Positions 51,556 to 61,742 of a stretch of DNA of 64,000 nucleotides are shown here, in pieces (positions within the stretch are counted from its first letter, which is position 1; every line of letters starts with the position of its first letter). A model generated the notes under the pieces. That model was not told where the DNA came from and did no database searches. It worked only from the letters and a program-made list of their open reading frames with translations. The translations under genes and the position numbers were made by a program. The stretch comes from Zerene cesonia (lineage: Eukaryota > Arthropoda > Insecta > Lepidoptera > Pieridae): positions 1,674,001 through 1,738,000 of the forward strand of contig NC_052110.1 of NCBI RefSeq assembly GCF_012273895.1, in the 5' to 3' direction.

Positions 51556-51952
51556 TGACAATTTTTTTTTTGGCCGGTTTTTCGTTCTGAAACAGTAGTT
51601 ATATATGTTCATTATAGCTCTGTGGATATCATGATCTTTAAAAGCATTTTTGTATATGGCTGTCGAGCACGCTTCGGCACAAATTGGGCCAGTTCGCACC
51701 GGAGAAGTACCACACCGCCACAGCAGACCGGCGTGAAATAGCATACTGCTGTGTTTCGTTCGGTGATTGTGGGAGCTGCAGGTCCATATCCTTTTTCTTA
51801 CCCTTCCCGGTCTTTTCCTTTATTCCTCACGTCAATCCTTTCTTAATCTATTTGTAGAGGCGTCAGAGCAGACCTTGCTCTGACTTTCTCCAAATGTTCA
51901 TGGGCGGTGGCAGCACTTACAAGCAGGCGACCCACCAGCTCCATTGCCGACG
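51556..51952 (-). mobile_element. Metulj-like SINE between G4 and G5
   Basis: The longest copy, read on the minus strand from CGGCAATGGAGCTGGTGGG (51952 side) through GCCGCCCATGAACATTTGG-type head to CACCGAACGAAACACAGCAG and a poly-A-like end. It is the same subfamily as 14.6 kb. Confidence 0.62.
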
Positions 51953-52339
51953 ATGTATGATTGAGAATGAGGTTACCAATCCTTTGAGTTATGTGGTATT
52001 AAACTGTATTCATGTAATTTATGTTACATAATTTTAATGCAAGTGTTGCTAACCTCACGCTAAGTATCGTATCGTTATATGCGTGCGACCACCTCGTTTT
52101 CAATGAATGATTAAGCTTGTTTGACCTTCTGAAAACTGATATAAGTATCGTCCCTCGATTTTTGAATTGCTTGAAATAAAAGCTTAAACAGCTTAGGCCT
52201 AGGTTTTCAACTGGTTTGTTTTGTGTTTTGCAGCAAATTGTTGCCTAATTAAAATTATTGAATTCAATAATTTATTTTAATGAAAGCGCAAAAAAATTTG
52301 AATAACTCAGACAGGTTCACGTAGCATATAGTTGTGTTT

Positions 52340-52553
52340 TCTACTAATATTATAAATCGAAAGTTTGTAAGGATGTGTCTTTGTTTGTTGCTCTTTCACC
52401 CAAAAACCACTGAACCGATTGCAATGAAATTTGGTACGTAGGTAACTGAAAAACTGGAATAACATATAGAAATGAGCTGAAAAACTGAAATACACATAAT
52501 AATTTTTTATTCCGATATTCTTACGGGATACGGACTTACGCGGGTGAACTTAG
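52340..52553 (+). mobile_element. Helitron-like element between G4 and G5
   Basis: The head TCTACTAATATTATAAATCG and body ACCGATTGCAATGAAATTTG are good. The tail has lost most of the hairpin and the CTAG has become CTTAG. It carries a short internal duplication (CTGAAAAACTG twice). Confidence 0.6.
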
Positions 52554-52953
52554 TAACATAAATATCTAATGAGGATGTCATAATAGGTAATTAAAAAGTA
52601 TTTTGTTTATTTCCATTAAAACAAAAAAACTGTAAAAGTTCGATTTAAACATGTTACAAACCGAGCCTTGTATTCTTCAAGCAACTTAGTAATTAAATAG
52701 TATTTACAAAGCATTTCAATGCTATAAAACTAAAAATCAAATTATATAGTTTTCTTTTAGTGAATCTTCTGAGCAAACGTAGGTTGTATATAGGTATGTG
52801 TGCGTGTGGCCCTATGTATCGATCAATACCTTTTTTCTAATTATTCTTTCATAATACAATAACAAAAATGTGTCTCTCTTTCACTCATAATCATACAAAC
52901 AAAATAAATAGAAAGGATACCAAAAGTAATACTTTTACTTATATATTCCACAT

Positions 52954-54808
52954 CTAATATGAAAAGGAAAGAACAGCAATGATATACGTAGTAGTACAGT
53001 TAATGAAGCCAATAATAAGGTTGATGTTAAAGGGAAAGATCCTCCAGATAGTGTAGCTCGGTGGTCGAACTTCTATATACTCCAGCGTTGAAGAGATCAC
53101 GTCGTGATATTGCTTATCTGTAAAAAAATAACTCAAACAACATTTATCTTCTTTGCCAATTAAATTCCAAAATACTATAAAAAAAAACATTAAGATTTTT
53201 TTTTATTTTTAATTAACGGAAAAAATTAGCGCATCATCAACTTGATTATTTATTTTATACTGATGTAAATAGTATCTAGTCTTCTTGAAAACAATGCTTA
53301 CCACTTACCATCATATCGTAAGTGCTCAACAGATAAAGTAATTTTGATTTTATCGTATTCCTCCATAGAAAATTCAACAAGTACAGCTGATATGAAAGTA
53401 ACAGTCAAGTTTATCACTGACGACACTAGCAGGCCCAATGGACGTCTATCCAAACCCTAAAATGAATTAAACCAAATATACACACATTCATACATGAAAA
53501 ATATATACATAAGTAATTCAAACTCAAATATTTATTTATTCAATCAGATTTCTTCTAGAAGCACTTTTGAGTCACAATAACATAGTTTTATTAACATTTA
53601 CCACTGGTTCGGAAAGCAGTTTCAATAGAGAAGAGCCGGCTAGAAACTCTGTAGTTCCGTTAAAATCCGTTCAGTGGTTTCAGCGTGAACATCCAAACAA
53701 ACAAACTTTCACATTTATAATTTTATTTACTAGCTGCGCCCCGTGGTTTCACCCACGTAAGTGCGTATCTCGTAATAATATCGGGATAAAAGTTGCCTAT
53801 ATGTTAGTCCAGTTGTCCAGCTCTCTACGTATCAAATTTCTTTGCAATCGGTTCAGTAGTTTTTGCGTGAAAGAGCAACAAGCGCACACACATCCTTACA
53901 AACTTTCGCATTTATGAAATTAGTAGGATTAGTGGGATAGCAGGATTAGTGTCATTCCTCGTAGTTAACTTAAGTCAAAACTTACTGTATTTATAATATG
54001 AGCTACACTCCAGTTACCGTCCAAAGTGATTTTAAAAAAAAGAAAAATGACATCGACTAGCATCTGAAAAATAATATCACATTTCAATAACAATGACTAA
54101 TCACTCATGAATTTCACTAACACGGCTCACCGTTATCCTTGCTTTTTTTAAGACGTTATCAACATTATTTAACAACGTTTTGTAATTTTGAAGAAACTTT
54201 TTCAAATTAAGCAATTTTTCGTCTACACTCATAGTCTCAGTATTGCACATTTTATAAAGTCCCCGTTGTAGGAGCGACATCCGCGACCAAAACATTTCAA
54301 ATATAATAGAAGTCGGTAAATGTGATAAGAATTCAGATGTATTCATTACTGCTATAAGGACCATCGCAATGCCATCGAAATAATATACGTTGAGTACAAA
54401 TATTAATACGAGATTCAGAAAAATGGAAAATATGGTCAAATATAAGGATATACGAATACTTGGTACGTATTTAAATTTAGTAATATTATCTAATACAGCA
54501 ATTGATGAGCAGAAATTTACAACATAACCCTGTTTGTGCCACAAAGTAACTAACGTGTTATATAAATATTTCACAAACAACAATATCAAAAAGAAGCTAT
54601 CATTAATTGAAATAACATTATACGATAAATGTATTATGAGCCCCAAAAATACAACCGGAAACATTAGGCAGTAGCATCTTAATAACAGGTTGATACAATT
54701 TTTGGAAGAAAACTCATAATAATGCCCGAAGATTAAAGGGAATATGAGAATAGTATTTATGGATGTATCTCGTACCGTACGTAAACTAACCGTAGTTTGG
54801 TTATTCAT
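52954..54808 (-). CDS. G5, gustatory-receptor-like protein (355 aa)
   Basis: An intact member. The exons are 54131-54808, 53986-54063, 53309-53456 and 52954-53117. The amino terminus MNNQTTVSLRTV is about ten residues longer than in G6 and resembles that of the dead copy at 49.3 kb. Exon 1 carries GHYYEFSSKN, LWHKQGYVV, HLPTSIIFEMFWSRMSLLQ and YKTLLNNV. Exon 2 starts MLVDVIFLFFK with DGNW in place of DINW. Exon 3 starts GLDRRPLGLLV and has the acidic helix MEEYDKIKITLSVEHL. Exon 4 starts DKQYHDVISSTLEYIEV and ends TYIIAVLSFSY. Intron 2 (529 bp against roughly 100 in G4) holds a nearly full Helitron-like copy at 53730-53928 and a piece of another beside it. Upstream, three boxes shared with G2 lie 46-142 bp before the ATG. 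Confidence 0.85.
53730..53928 (-). mobile_element. Helitron-like element in G5 intron 2
   Basis: CTAG (53730-53733) with hairpin GCCCCGTGGTTTCACCCACG and 5' end TCCTAATTTCATAAATGCG at 53928 (minus strand). A fragment of a second element lies at 53655-53728. Together they explain why this intron exceeds 500 bp. Confidence 0.68.
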
Positions 54809-54854
54809 GTTTTTTAATATGAAAACACAACCGGCACGTGTAGTGTACTGTTAT

Positions 54855-54887
54855 AATCAATGTTCGTTCTTTAAATTTCCGAGTTGT
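54855..54887 (-). promoter_or_regulatory. Upstream boxes of G5
   Basis: ACAACTCGGAAATT (54887-54874) and AACATTGATT (54864-54855) are diverged versions of the two G2 boxes, ending 46 bp before the ATG. Confidence 0.35.
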
Positions 54888-54922
54888 ATGTTTATTATAA
54901 TGATTGCTGGGCCAATCCATGT

Positions 54923-54950
54923 AAGTAGCAATTACATTAGCTGCCGAATA
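54923..54950 (-). promoter_or_regulatory. Distal upstream box of G5
   Basis: The plus strand reads TAAGTAGCAATTACATTAGC and on into TGCCGAAT. The second half matches G2 (44931-44946); the first half resembles G7 (61791-61809, TAAGTACTAATTACATTAG). Confidence 0.38.
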
Positions 54951-55326
54951 CTCCATAGACTTCCTAGCATGCGCGACACGAGATGTAGCGTCGTAGAAGT
55001 TTTTGAAGTCGATTAGATTAAGTTCCTCATCGCCCATTAAAAGGTCGTCAAAAATGTCTTAGCGACTTTCTACAAAGCGTTCATTGAAGAACTTATTGCA
55101 TGGCAATAATGTCAAACTCATTTGTTTTTAAACTCTACCAAATACACGAATAAGTAAAGTTTTGCTTTGGACAATTTTTAGATTTGTGATTCTAGTTGCT
55201 AATTGTGCGTGTCGCGCGTCCTTCAATTAATTATTTATAGTAAAGGAGAGCCAAACTTATCAAAGTCTGATCTTAAAGTAATGAAAATCATTCACCCAAA
55301 AAGGAATTTTAAGTTATTATCAAAAT

Positions 55327-55626
55327 AGCAGTGGTGGCTCAGTGGTGAGAACCTCGGACTTCAAAATCAATAAGTCTTAGTCTTAAGGAAATAAATTGAT
55401 TTTTCAATTTATCTGCACATGTAAATAACATCACCACTGCTTAAAACGGTGAAGGAAAACATCGTGAGGAAACCGGCATGTCCAAGAATCAAAATTTCGA
55501 CGACATGTGACATCTGCCAACCCGCACTTGGCCAGCGTGGTGGATTATGGCCTGAACCCTCATAGGAGGCCTGTGTCCCAGCAGTGGGAACATATATGGG
55601 CTGATGATGATGATGATGATGATGAT
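55327..55626 (+). mobile_element. tRNA-derived SINE between G5 and G6
   Basis: A box TGGCTCAGTGG at 55334-55344. The B box region is eroded by a deletion after AATAAGTCTTAG. The body and (GAT)n tail at 55601-55625 are well kept. Confidence 0.75.
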
Positions 55627-55781
55627 CAAAATAGCAAACGCATGTTTTATTGACCTATATTTTGTAGTAGGAGGAAATGACTGTCTTAATAATGCTACAA
55701 GTTTGAATTGTAAAAGATTATTTCCATGAAATCTCTTGATGGTTTGGGGAGCATGCATCAAGATGGCGATTAAAGTGAGAC

Positions 55782-55890
55782 TAGCTGTGACCCGCGGTTG
55801 AAACCGCGTAAGCGTGCTGCGTAACCGTATTCCGTAGGAATATCGGTATAAAAAGTGCCTATGTGTTATTTCAGTTGTCCAGCTATCTAC
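55782..55890 (-). mobile_element. Helitron-like 3' part between G5 and G6
   Basis: CTAG beside CCCGCGGTTGAAACCGCG, then GAATATCGGTATAAAAAG and TCAGTTGTCCAGCTATCTAC, where a tandem duplication takes over. Confidence 0.5.
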
Positions 55891-56059
55891 AAAGCAAAAT
55901 AGTATTATTATTCACCAATAGATGTCAGGAAAAAAAAACACGAATAAAACACGAATATGACATTATTTCAGTTGTCCAGCTATCTACGAAGCAAAATAGT
56001 ATTATTATTCACCAATAGATGTCAGGAAAAAAAAACACGAATAAAATACGAATATGACA
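55866..56059 (+). repeat. 97-bp tandem duplication
   Basis: The unit starting TTATTTCAGTTGTCCAGC is at 55866 and again at 55963 with very few differences. It contains CACCAATAGATGTCAGG and a run of A, and lies inside the repeat mosaic between G5 and G6. Confidence 0.85.
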
Positions 56060-56218
56060 TTTTCTAAAAAAAAATTCTAGCTAGATCGATTTATCGCCCC
56101 CGAAACCCCCTGTATACTAAATTTCATGAAAATCGTTCTAGCCGATTCCGAGATTCCAATTATATATATATATATACATATATATATATACAAGAATTGC
56201 TCGTTTAAAGGTATAAGA
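56060..56218. mobile_element. Repeat 3' end with TA microsatellite between G5 and G6
   Basis: AATTTCATGAAAATCGTTC, a (TA)n run at 56161-56191, then AAGAATTGCTCGTTTAAAGG. From memory this phrase is the tail of an abundant lepidopteran RTE-type LINE; the assignment is not checked. Confidence 0.45.
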
Positions 56219-56431
56219 TGTACGTCGACTATCTGGGCTATATATAATTTAAAACGTACGCAGCGGAATTGCACCTAAAGTTCTTATCTCTGAACGATTT
56301 TAATTTGTGTGTACCTACCTGTATTTTATAGAAAGACAATATGCTTCCAAAAATTCCTACATTAGACGTACATTTTAAAAGTAAAGAACTTACTAGCGAA
56401 AAATGTTTACAAACTTCCAACTTTATCTACT

Positions 56432-58765
56432 TCAGTATCGAAATGACAGCATAGCAATGACGTATGTAACAGTACAATTAATAAAGCCAATAATGAGGTT
56501 GATGTTAAAGGGAAAGATCCTCCAGATAGTGTAGCTCGGTGGTCGAACTTCTATATACACCAGCGTTGAAGAGATCACATCGCGATAGTACTTATCTGTA
56601 AAAAAACATATAAACAAATATTATATATTGCAATCGACACTCCGTATGTGACTGTTATGATTTGAAATGGTACCGGTTTATCTAGGCACAGCTTTTTTCT
56701 TCCTTTCGGATAACAAATGGTGTATATGCGTCAGTGAGCGCTGTTACAAGCCTTGTAAGGTTTAAAATATAGTGCATAAATAAATAAATAATAATGCATT
56801 TGTTAAACTTGTTACGCTGAACTGTTCAAAAAACAGTTTAAAAGTTATTGTAGATTCCTTGAATTATATTTAATTATTACAAATACGCTGATGTTGATTG
56901 ATGATAAAATTCTGTTTTGCTGGTGAACCAGCTCCCAACTTTTATTAAAGTAACAAAATCAAAATGTAAAACCTGTATATAACACTAGTTGCGCCCCGCG
57001 TAACTCTCGCTCACTCGCGTAAGTCCGTATCCCGTAGGAATATCGGGATAAAAAGTTGCCTATACGTTATTCCAGTTGTCCAGCTATCTACGTACCAAAT
57101 TTCATTGCAATCGGTTCAGTAGTCTATGCGTGAAAGAGCAACAAACCCACACACATAATTATAAACTTTCGGATTCCAACACCCAACGCGATAGATGGAT
57201 ATGACCTTTGTTAATGGCTCAGTATAGCGATACAGCCAATGTTCAGTATACGTGGGAGAAACAGGACTAAAATTTTAGGCAATCAGACTATTAACCTAAC
57301 CTTACTTAACCTAAAGAGCTAAGTAAATTTAGGTTGCGACATTCTTCGAAATAAATTACTATGATTGTGATATCGTAATAGTTAAAATGTATGTGGATCA
57401 AAAAATGCTTACCATTACATTGTAACATCTCCCCGGATAAAACGACTTTGATTTTGTCATATTCGTTTGTAGTAAGCTCCAAAAATACAGCAGACATGAA
57501 TATTAAAATTGAATCTATTAATGAGCTCATTATCAAACTTAATGATTGTCCGTTAAAGCCCTAAAATAAAAGTCAGTTTTTCAAACTACTAAATATAATT
57601 TTAACGAAATGAAGATTAAACCTACGCCATTTTAGTTTTGGTACTAAAAAGAAGTCTGAAATTTTGATTTAGTCATTACATTTAGCAAGTATTGAATATA
57701 TAAAAATCCAGTGTCATGATGTATGTTCCAAAAAACTATTCACCAACTCAACCGATTTTTATGAAATTTTACATTTTATGTGTAATTTGGTCCAACTTAA
57801 GATATAGAATAGTTTATTTCGATTAATTATCCCAATAATTTATAATATTAATATTTGTAATTATTACTCAGCGACAGCAACGCGTGGTTGGGTATGCTAG
57901 TAACACATACAATACATCAATCATCACTAGTCATGTAAATATGGAAATAACTTACTTCGTTTATTATTGCACCTACTCCCCAATTAATGTCCAATACAAA
58001 TTTGAAAAAAATGAAGATAACATCAATGAGCATCTGAAAGATATAAATGGTTCCAGTCTCAATATATCGATCGAACCATAACTTATAAATAGCTGTTTCG
58101 ATTCATGCATAGCTTACCAATATCCTTGTTATTTTTAATACGCTATCCATATTATCTAACAACATTTTGTAACTATGAAGAAACTTCTTCAGATGAAGTA
58201 TTTTTCCGTCTACACTCATGCTCTCAGTGTGGCACATATTGTAAACACCCCGTTGCAAGAGCAACATTCGCGCCCAAAACAATTCAAATATAATAGTATT
58301 CGGTAAATGTGATAAGTATTCAGATATATCTAAAGCCAATGCTGCGACCATAAGCCCTGCGGTGATATCTAACGAATCGATTCGACATAATATGTAAAGA
58401 GCATATAAAAATATTATACAAATATTTGCAGATATAGATATACTAGCATTAGATGAAAACGTTGATTTAGCAATATTATTAAAAACTACAATAGAAGAGG
58501 AGAAGTTGACGATATGTTTCTGTTTGTACCACAAACCTAAAATTATATTCACGGCATGTTTCATAATCACTACTGCAGCATAACCGGAAATTACTGCACT
58601 TGAGAATAAAAGATAAATATTTGAAAATATGAGTATTACACTTAATAAAAATATTATTAGAAATACACAGTAACATCTGGATAAAATATTAATGCCAGTT
58701 ATGGACGAAAATTCATAATAATGGGCGAATATCAAACGAAAAATAAGAATTGATTTTATAGACAT
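56432..58765 (-). CDS. G6, gustatory-receptor-like protein (345 aa)
   Basis: The clearest model of the family. The exons are 58118-58765, 57956-58033, 57413-57560 and 56432-56595. Hydrophobic segments fall near residues 31-48, 55-78, 108-127 and 133-150 (exon 1), 217-240 (exon 2), 248-266 (exon 3) and 320-342 (exon 4). Motifs in order are AHYYEFSS (14-21), HLPNTIIFELFWARM (153-167), the linker CHTESMSVDGKILHLKKFL (178-196), DINW in exon 2, NEYDKIKVVLSGEML in exon 3, and EVRPPSYTIWRIFPFNI then TYVIAMLSFRY at the end. Seven passes, a long loop between segments 4 and 5 and the C-terminal motif fit insect Grs. Introns 2 (395 bp) and 3 (817 bp) are swollen by repeats at 57691-57900, 56984-57172 and 56668-56775. 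The 5' flank carries only one of the shared boxes (58855-58865). Confidence 0.85.
56668..56775 (+). repeat. Two-copy repeat, copy in G6 intron 3
   Basis: TTTATCTAGGCACAGCTTTT, ATAACAAATGGTGTATATG and AGTGAGCGCTGTTACAAGCC match the 11.0-kb copy. It is a third repeat within this enlarged intron. Confidence 0.55.
56984..57172 (-). mobile_element. Helitron-like element in G6 intron 3
   Basis: CTAG (56984-56987) with GCGCCCCGCG, body TTTCATTGCAATCGGTTCAG, broken near the 5' end after AACTTTCGG. It matches the 2.6-kb family closely. Confidence 0.62.
57691..57900 (+). mobile_element. Helitron-like element in G6 intron 2
   Basis: Head TATATAAAAATCCAGTGTC, body AACCGATTTTTATGAAATTT, tail CAACGCGTGGTTGGGTATG and CTAG (57897-57900). 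It belongs to the same subfamily as 385-582. Confidence 0.58.
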
Positions 58766-58854
58766 TGAAAATATCGTAAGTTTTTTTAAATTCTAAATTT
58801 CGTAACTGTTCTTGCTTTCACTTATAAAACCAAACGTCTACTACAAAACAATTG

Positions 58855-58865
58855 CGATCAATACT
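58855..58865 (-). promoter_or_regulatory. Upstream AGTATTGATC box of G6
   Basis: AGTATTGATCG read towards the gene, 90-100 bp before the ATG. The ACAATTC half is absent here. Confidence 0.3.
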
Positions 58866-59367
58866 CGCTCCAACCTATTTTAATTTTGTGTTATTGACGG
58901 CATTCATTTATAATGGAATGTAATTTAATTCAGTAACAATTACTTTAGCTTTTTGATCAAATTGAATCTCAACTTTGAACGACGCTATTAAAAATACAGA
59001 TTATTAAACTATGTATTTTATCTTTTTCCACCAGCATACAAATCTGCCTTCGAATGTTAATTCTACGATAGTCTATTTTTCTTCATGTCGATCTGCGTGC
59101 CCTTATATAACCTAGTAGTGAAATATAGCTTTAGCTTAGGCTACTGGTCTAGAACAAAGGAATTTTCGTACTAAAAAATACCTTAAAGGAAATAAGGGAC
59201 ATCGGGCTGTAGTTTTGCAGTACGAATTAACTTATTATTTGTTTATAGAATTTTATTAATATATTACTATCACCTATCTCACAATATACTTATAATGTCA
59301 TATAAGACTACCTTCACATTTGGACGATTTTAGCAGCGCGACTGCTACGCCACAGCCGCTCAAGTTT

Positions 59368-59600
59368 TTCTTTTTTTTTATTAATGACAGGGAAGCGCTT
59401 GACCACGATCACGCCTAATGGTAAGCTGAGATGTGGTCTAAGATGGAGCGAGCTTCCCTAGAAGGTACCTGTTCACTCTTCTCTTGAAAACCTTCAGATT
59501 GTACTCGTTGGGGAATACTTGTTGGGGGACTCAGGAAGCATGTTCCAATCCCTTGCGGTTCGAATGAAGAATGTGGAATCGAACCGCAAAAAAATTAAAA
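59368..59600 (+). repeat. Dispersed lepidopteran repeat between G6 and G7
   Basis: GACAGGGAAGCGCTTGACC, TAATGGTAAGCTGAGATGTG, TAAGATGGAGCGAGCTTCCC and GGTACCTGTTCACTCTTCTC are phrases I remember from many lepidopteran genomes. The class is not certain; no protein is encoded. Confidence 0.5.
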
Positions 59601-59879
59601 CTTTTAAGTTTCACGCTCCCCATGTGTGCGCTCAGTCAGCAGTGGCAGGCACACGAAAATATTATAGAACAATAATAAATAATAGTTAAAAAATGCGCGA
59701 GTTCGATACCGAACTATTCATTCTAGAACATTCCATAGGAATCCACATTGAAATGAAAGGCGCCGGTCTAAATAGTAGTGCGACAGCCGCGCTGGTAACG
59801 CACGCATTTCTTATAATACGATAAGATATACTTCTGCCACGTGTCTGTCGCGCTGCTTACGTCATAATATGTAGGCGGT

Positions 59880-61672
59880 CTAAAACTTAAACGATAACAG
59901 AGCAATTATGTAAGTAAGAGACCATTTTGAAAAACCTATAACCAGTTTAATGTTCATGGGAAAAATTCGCCAAAGTGTATAGATTGGCGGGCGCTGATCA
60001 ATAAACTCTAATGTAGCATAGATAAATTCTCGATGAACTTTATCTGTAAGAAAAAGAAGAAAAATTAAAAAAATGGATTAATCAACGTCGTAGTGTTTCA
60101 AGATTTTTAAAGGCAAGGAACGATCAAGTCAACTTGAATATTAAAGGAATTACAATTTGAAAATTCTTAAGTTATAGTTAAAGCAGTCGCATATTATATT
60201 ATTCAAGATATATTCTACTCTACTCCTAAAATCTTCTGCAAAACATTTCCATATATGGAGCGAATTGACAAATGCTTTGTTATTTAATTAATTGGATAGT
60301 CCCTTTAAACGCACTGAAATGAATCACGCACACAAACTAATACACACTGAACAAATAAACTGTTTTAACACACACATGCGTACATCGCTCAGAAATAGAA
60401 AAACGCGATTTACTAATAGTCTAATGATTGTACTTATATGGTCATTTTTCAATCTAATACCATTAATTTTGCAATTACCAGTACACTGTAAGAGCTCCTT
60501 AGACAAAGTTGCCTTTATTTTGTCAAATTCATTAATAACTAGTTCCAAGAATACAGCTGATAAAAAAATAAGACTCGTGTCTGCTAATGAATGAATCATT
60601 AAATCCAAGGATAATCTGTCGATCCCCTAAAATGGAATGAAATAATTTCCTGTATATTGTTTACCTTATTGCTAGCGAATCCAAAAGTTTAAGATTCATA
60701 TAATAAATAATTGGCTCATAAATTTCACTTACGCCGTGGATAGCGGTTGATATGCTCCAAGTAAGATCAAAGTTTATTTTGATGAAAACATATACAACAT
60801 CAACAAGCATCTGTAAGATTTGAAAAAGTGAATTTATATCATAACAATCTTTCATCAATATCAGCCCAGATAGATAAATTGGAAAATCAGTTTATTTCTT
60901 GCAGAGTCGTACGGTCTTCAACCCTGGCTTTTTGCTTTTAAGTCCGAGATCTTACCCACTGAGCCACCGTGATGGTGATGGTGCTAGCTAGCTCTTTATC
61001 TATACTCACCAATATTTTAACAACACTTATAGATTCTTGAGTTATATCTAACAATATTTTGTACGTATGTAAAAATTTCTTCAAGTGATGCACTCTTTTA
61101 TCAATATCCAACTCTTCGAGACTGAGCGAGTCAGTAATAAACGACTGAAGAGATGACATACGACGCCAGAGGATTTCGAAATAGATGGAAGCAGGTAAAT
61201 GCGAGAGAATCTCAGTTATTTCTACAAGTGTTACGACGATACTGATAACATTTCCTTCAGAAGAGGTTATGATGGAATGCAAAGAATGATGGATGAATAT
61301 CAAAAGATAAAACAAAATTGAAATATACCCACAAAAAAAAGATACATCGGATTTCATAATATTGTCTATTACCCGAATGGAAGAAAGAAACTGGAACATA
61401 AATGCCTGCTTATGCCAGAGCGCCATCACTAGATGGAAAACTAATTTTGTAATAATCAGATATACATAGCAATCATCAAAACCATCGAAAGAGTTAATTT
61501 TAATGACGAATTTTAAAAAGTATACATTAAAAATCATGTATGATACACAATAACACTTGCATATCACATTTATGATGTTGTTTGAGCTAAACTCGAAATA
61601 AAAGCCGAAAATAAATCTAAAACATAGGGCAGTTTTTAAAGAAAATGTGTTTTTAAACAGTTTTTTAAACAT
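59880..61672 (-). CDS. G7, gustatory-receptor-like protein, divergent first gene of the array (350 aa)
   Basis: The gene at the 5' end of the array. The exons are 61010-61672, 60733-60810, 60479-60626 and 59880-60043, with the same phases as the rest. Exon 1 has GFYFEFSSNN, LWHKQAFMF, HLPASIYFEILWRRMSSLQ and YKILLDIT; the linker (LSLEELDIDKRVHHLKKFL) lacks the CNTESM stretch of the central genes. Exon 2 starts MLVDVVYVFIK with DLTW. Exon 3 starts GIDRLSLDLMI and ends NEFDKIKATLSKELL. Exon 4 starts DKVHREFIYATLEFIDQ and ends TYIIALLSFKF; here W replaces the INC cluster before the last segment. Intron 1 (199 bp) is largely a truncated tRNA-type SINE (60869-60975) that begins about 35 bp from the splice donor. 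A pair of upstream boxes lies 42-70 bp before the ATG. It is as intact as the others but clearly less similar. Confidence 0.83.
60869..60975 (-). mobile_element. tRNA-type SINE head in G7 intron 1
   Basis: Minus strand: GTGGCTCAGTGGGTAAG (A box) near 60968, a weakened B box (GGTTGAAGACC), then the polymerase III head ending at AATTTATCTATCTGG. It is truncated and fills about half of the 199-bp intron. Confidence 0.65.
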
Positions 61673-61713
61673 ATCGACTTATTTAAACTTGGAACGACCG
61701 ACGTGTACTGCAG

Positions 61714-61742
61714 TGATCAATACTCGTAATTCCTTCAATTGT
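61714..61742 (-). promoter_or_regulatory. Upstream boxes of G7
   Basis: ACAATTGAAGGAATT (61742-61728) then AGTATTGATCA (61724-61714). The second is identical to the G2 box over 11 bases although the two genes are the least alike of the array, which argues for constraint. Confidence 0.42.

Noticed and set aside
40606..61672. Odorant receptor instead of gustatory receptor
   Set aside because: Proteins are shorter than typical lepidopteran Ors, have only four exons, and end in a Gr-type TYhhhhhxF motif; not fully excluded without a profile search.
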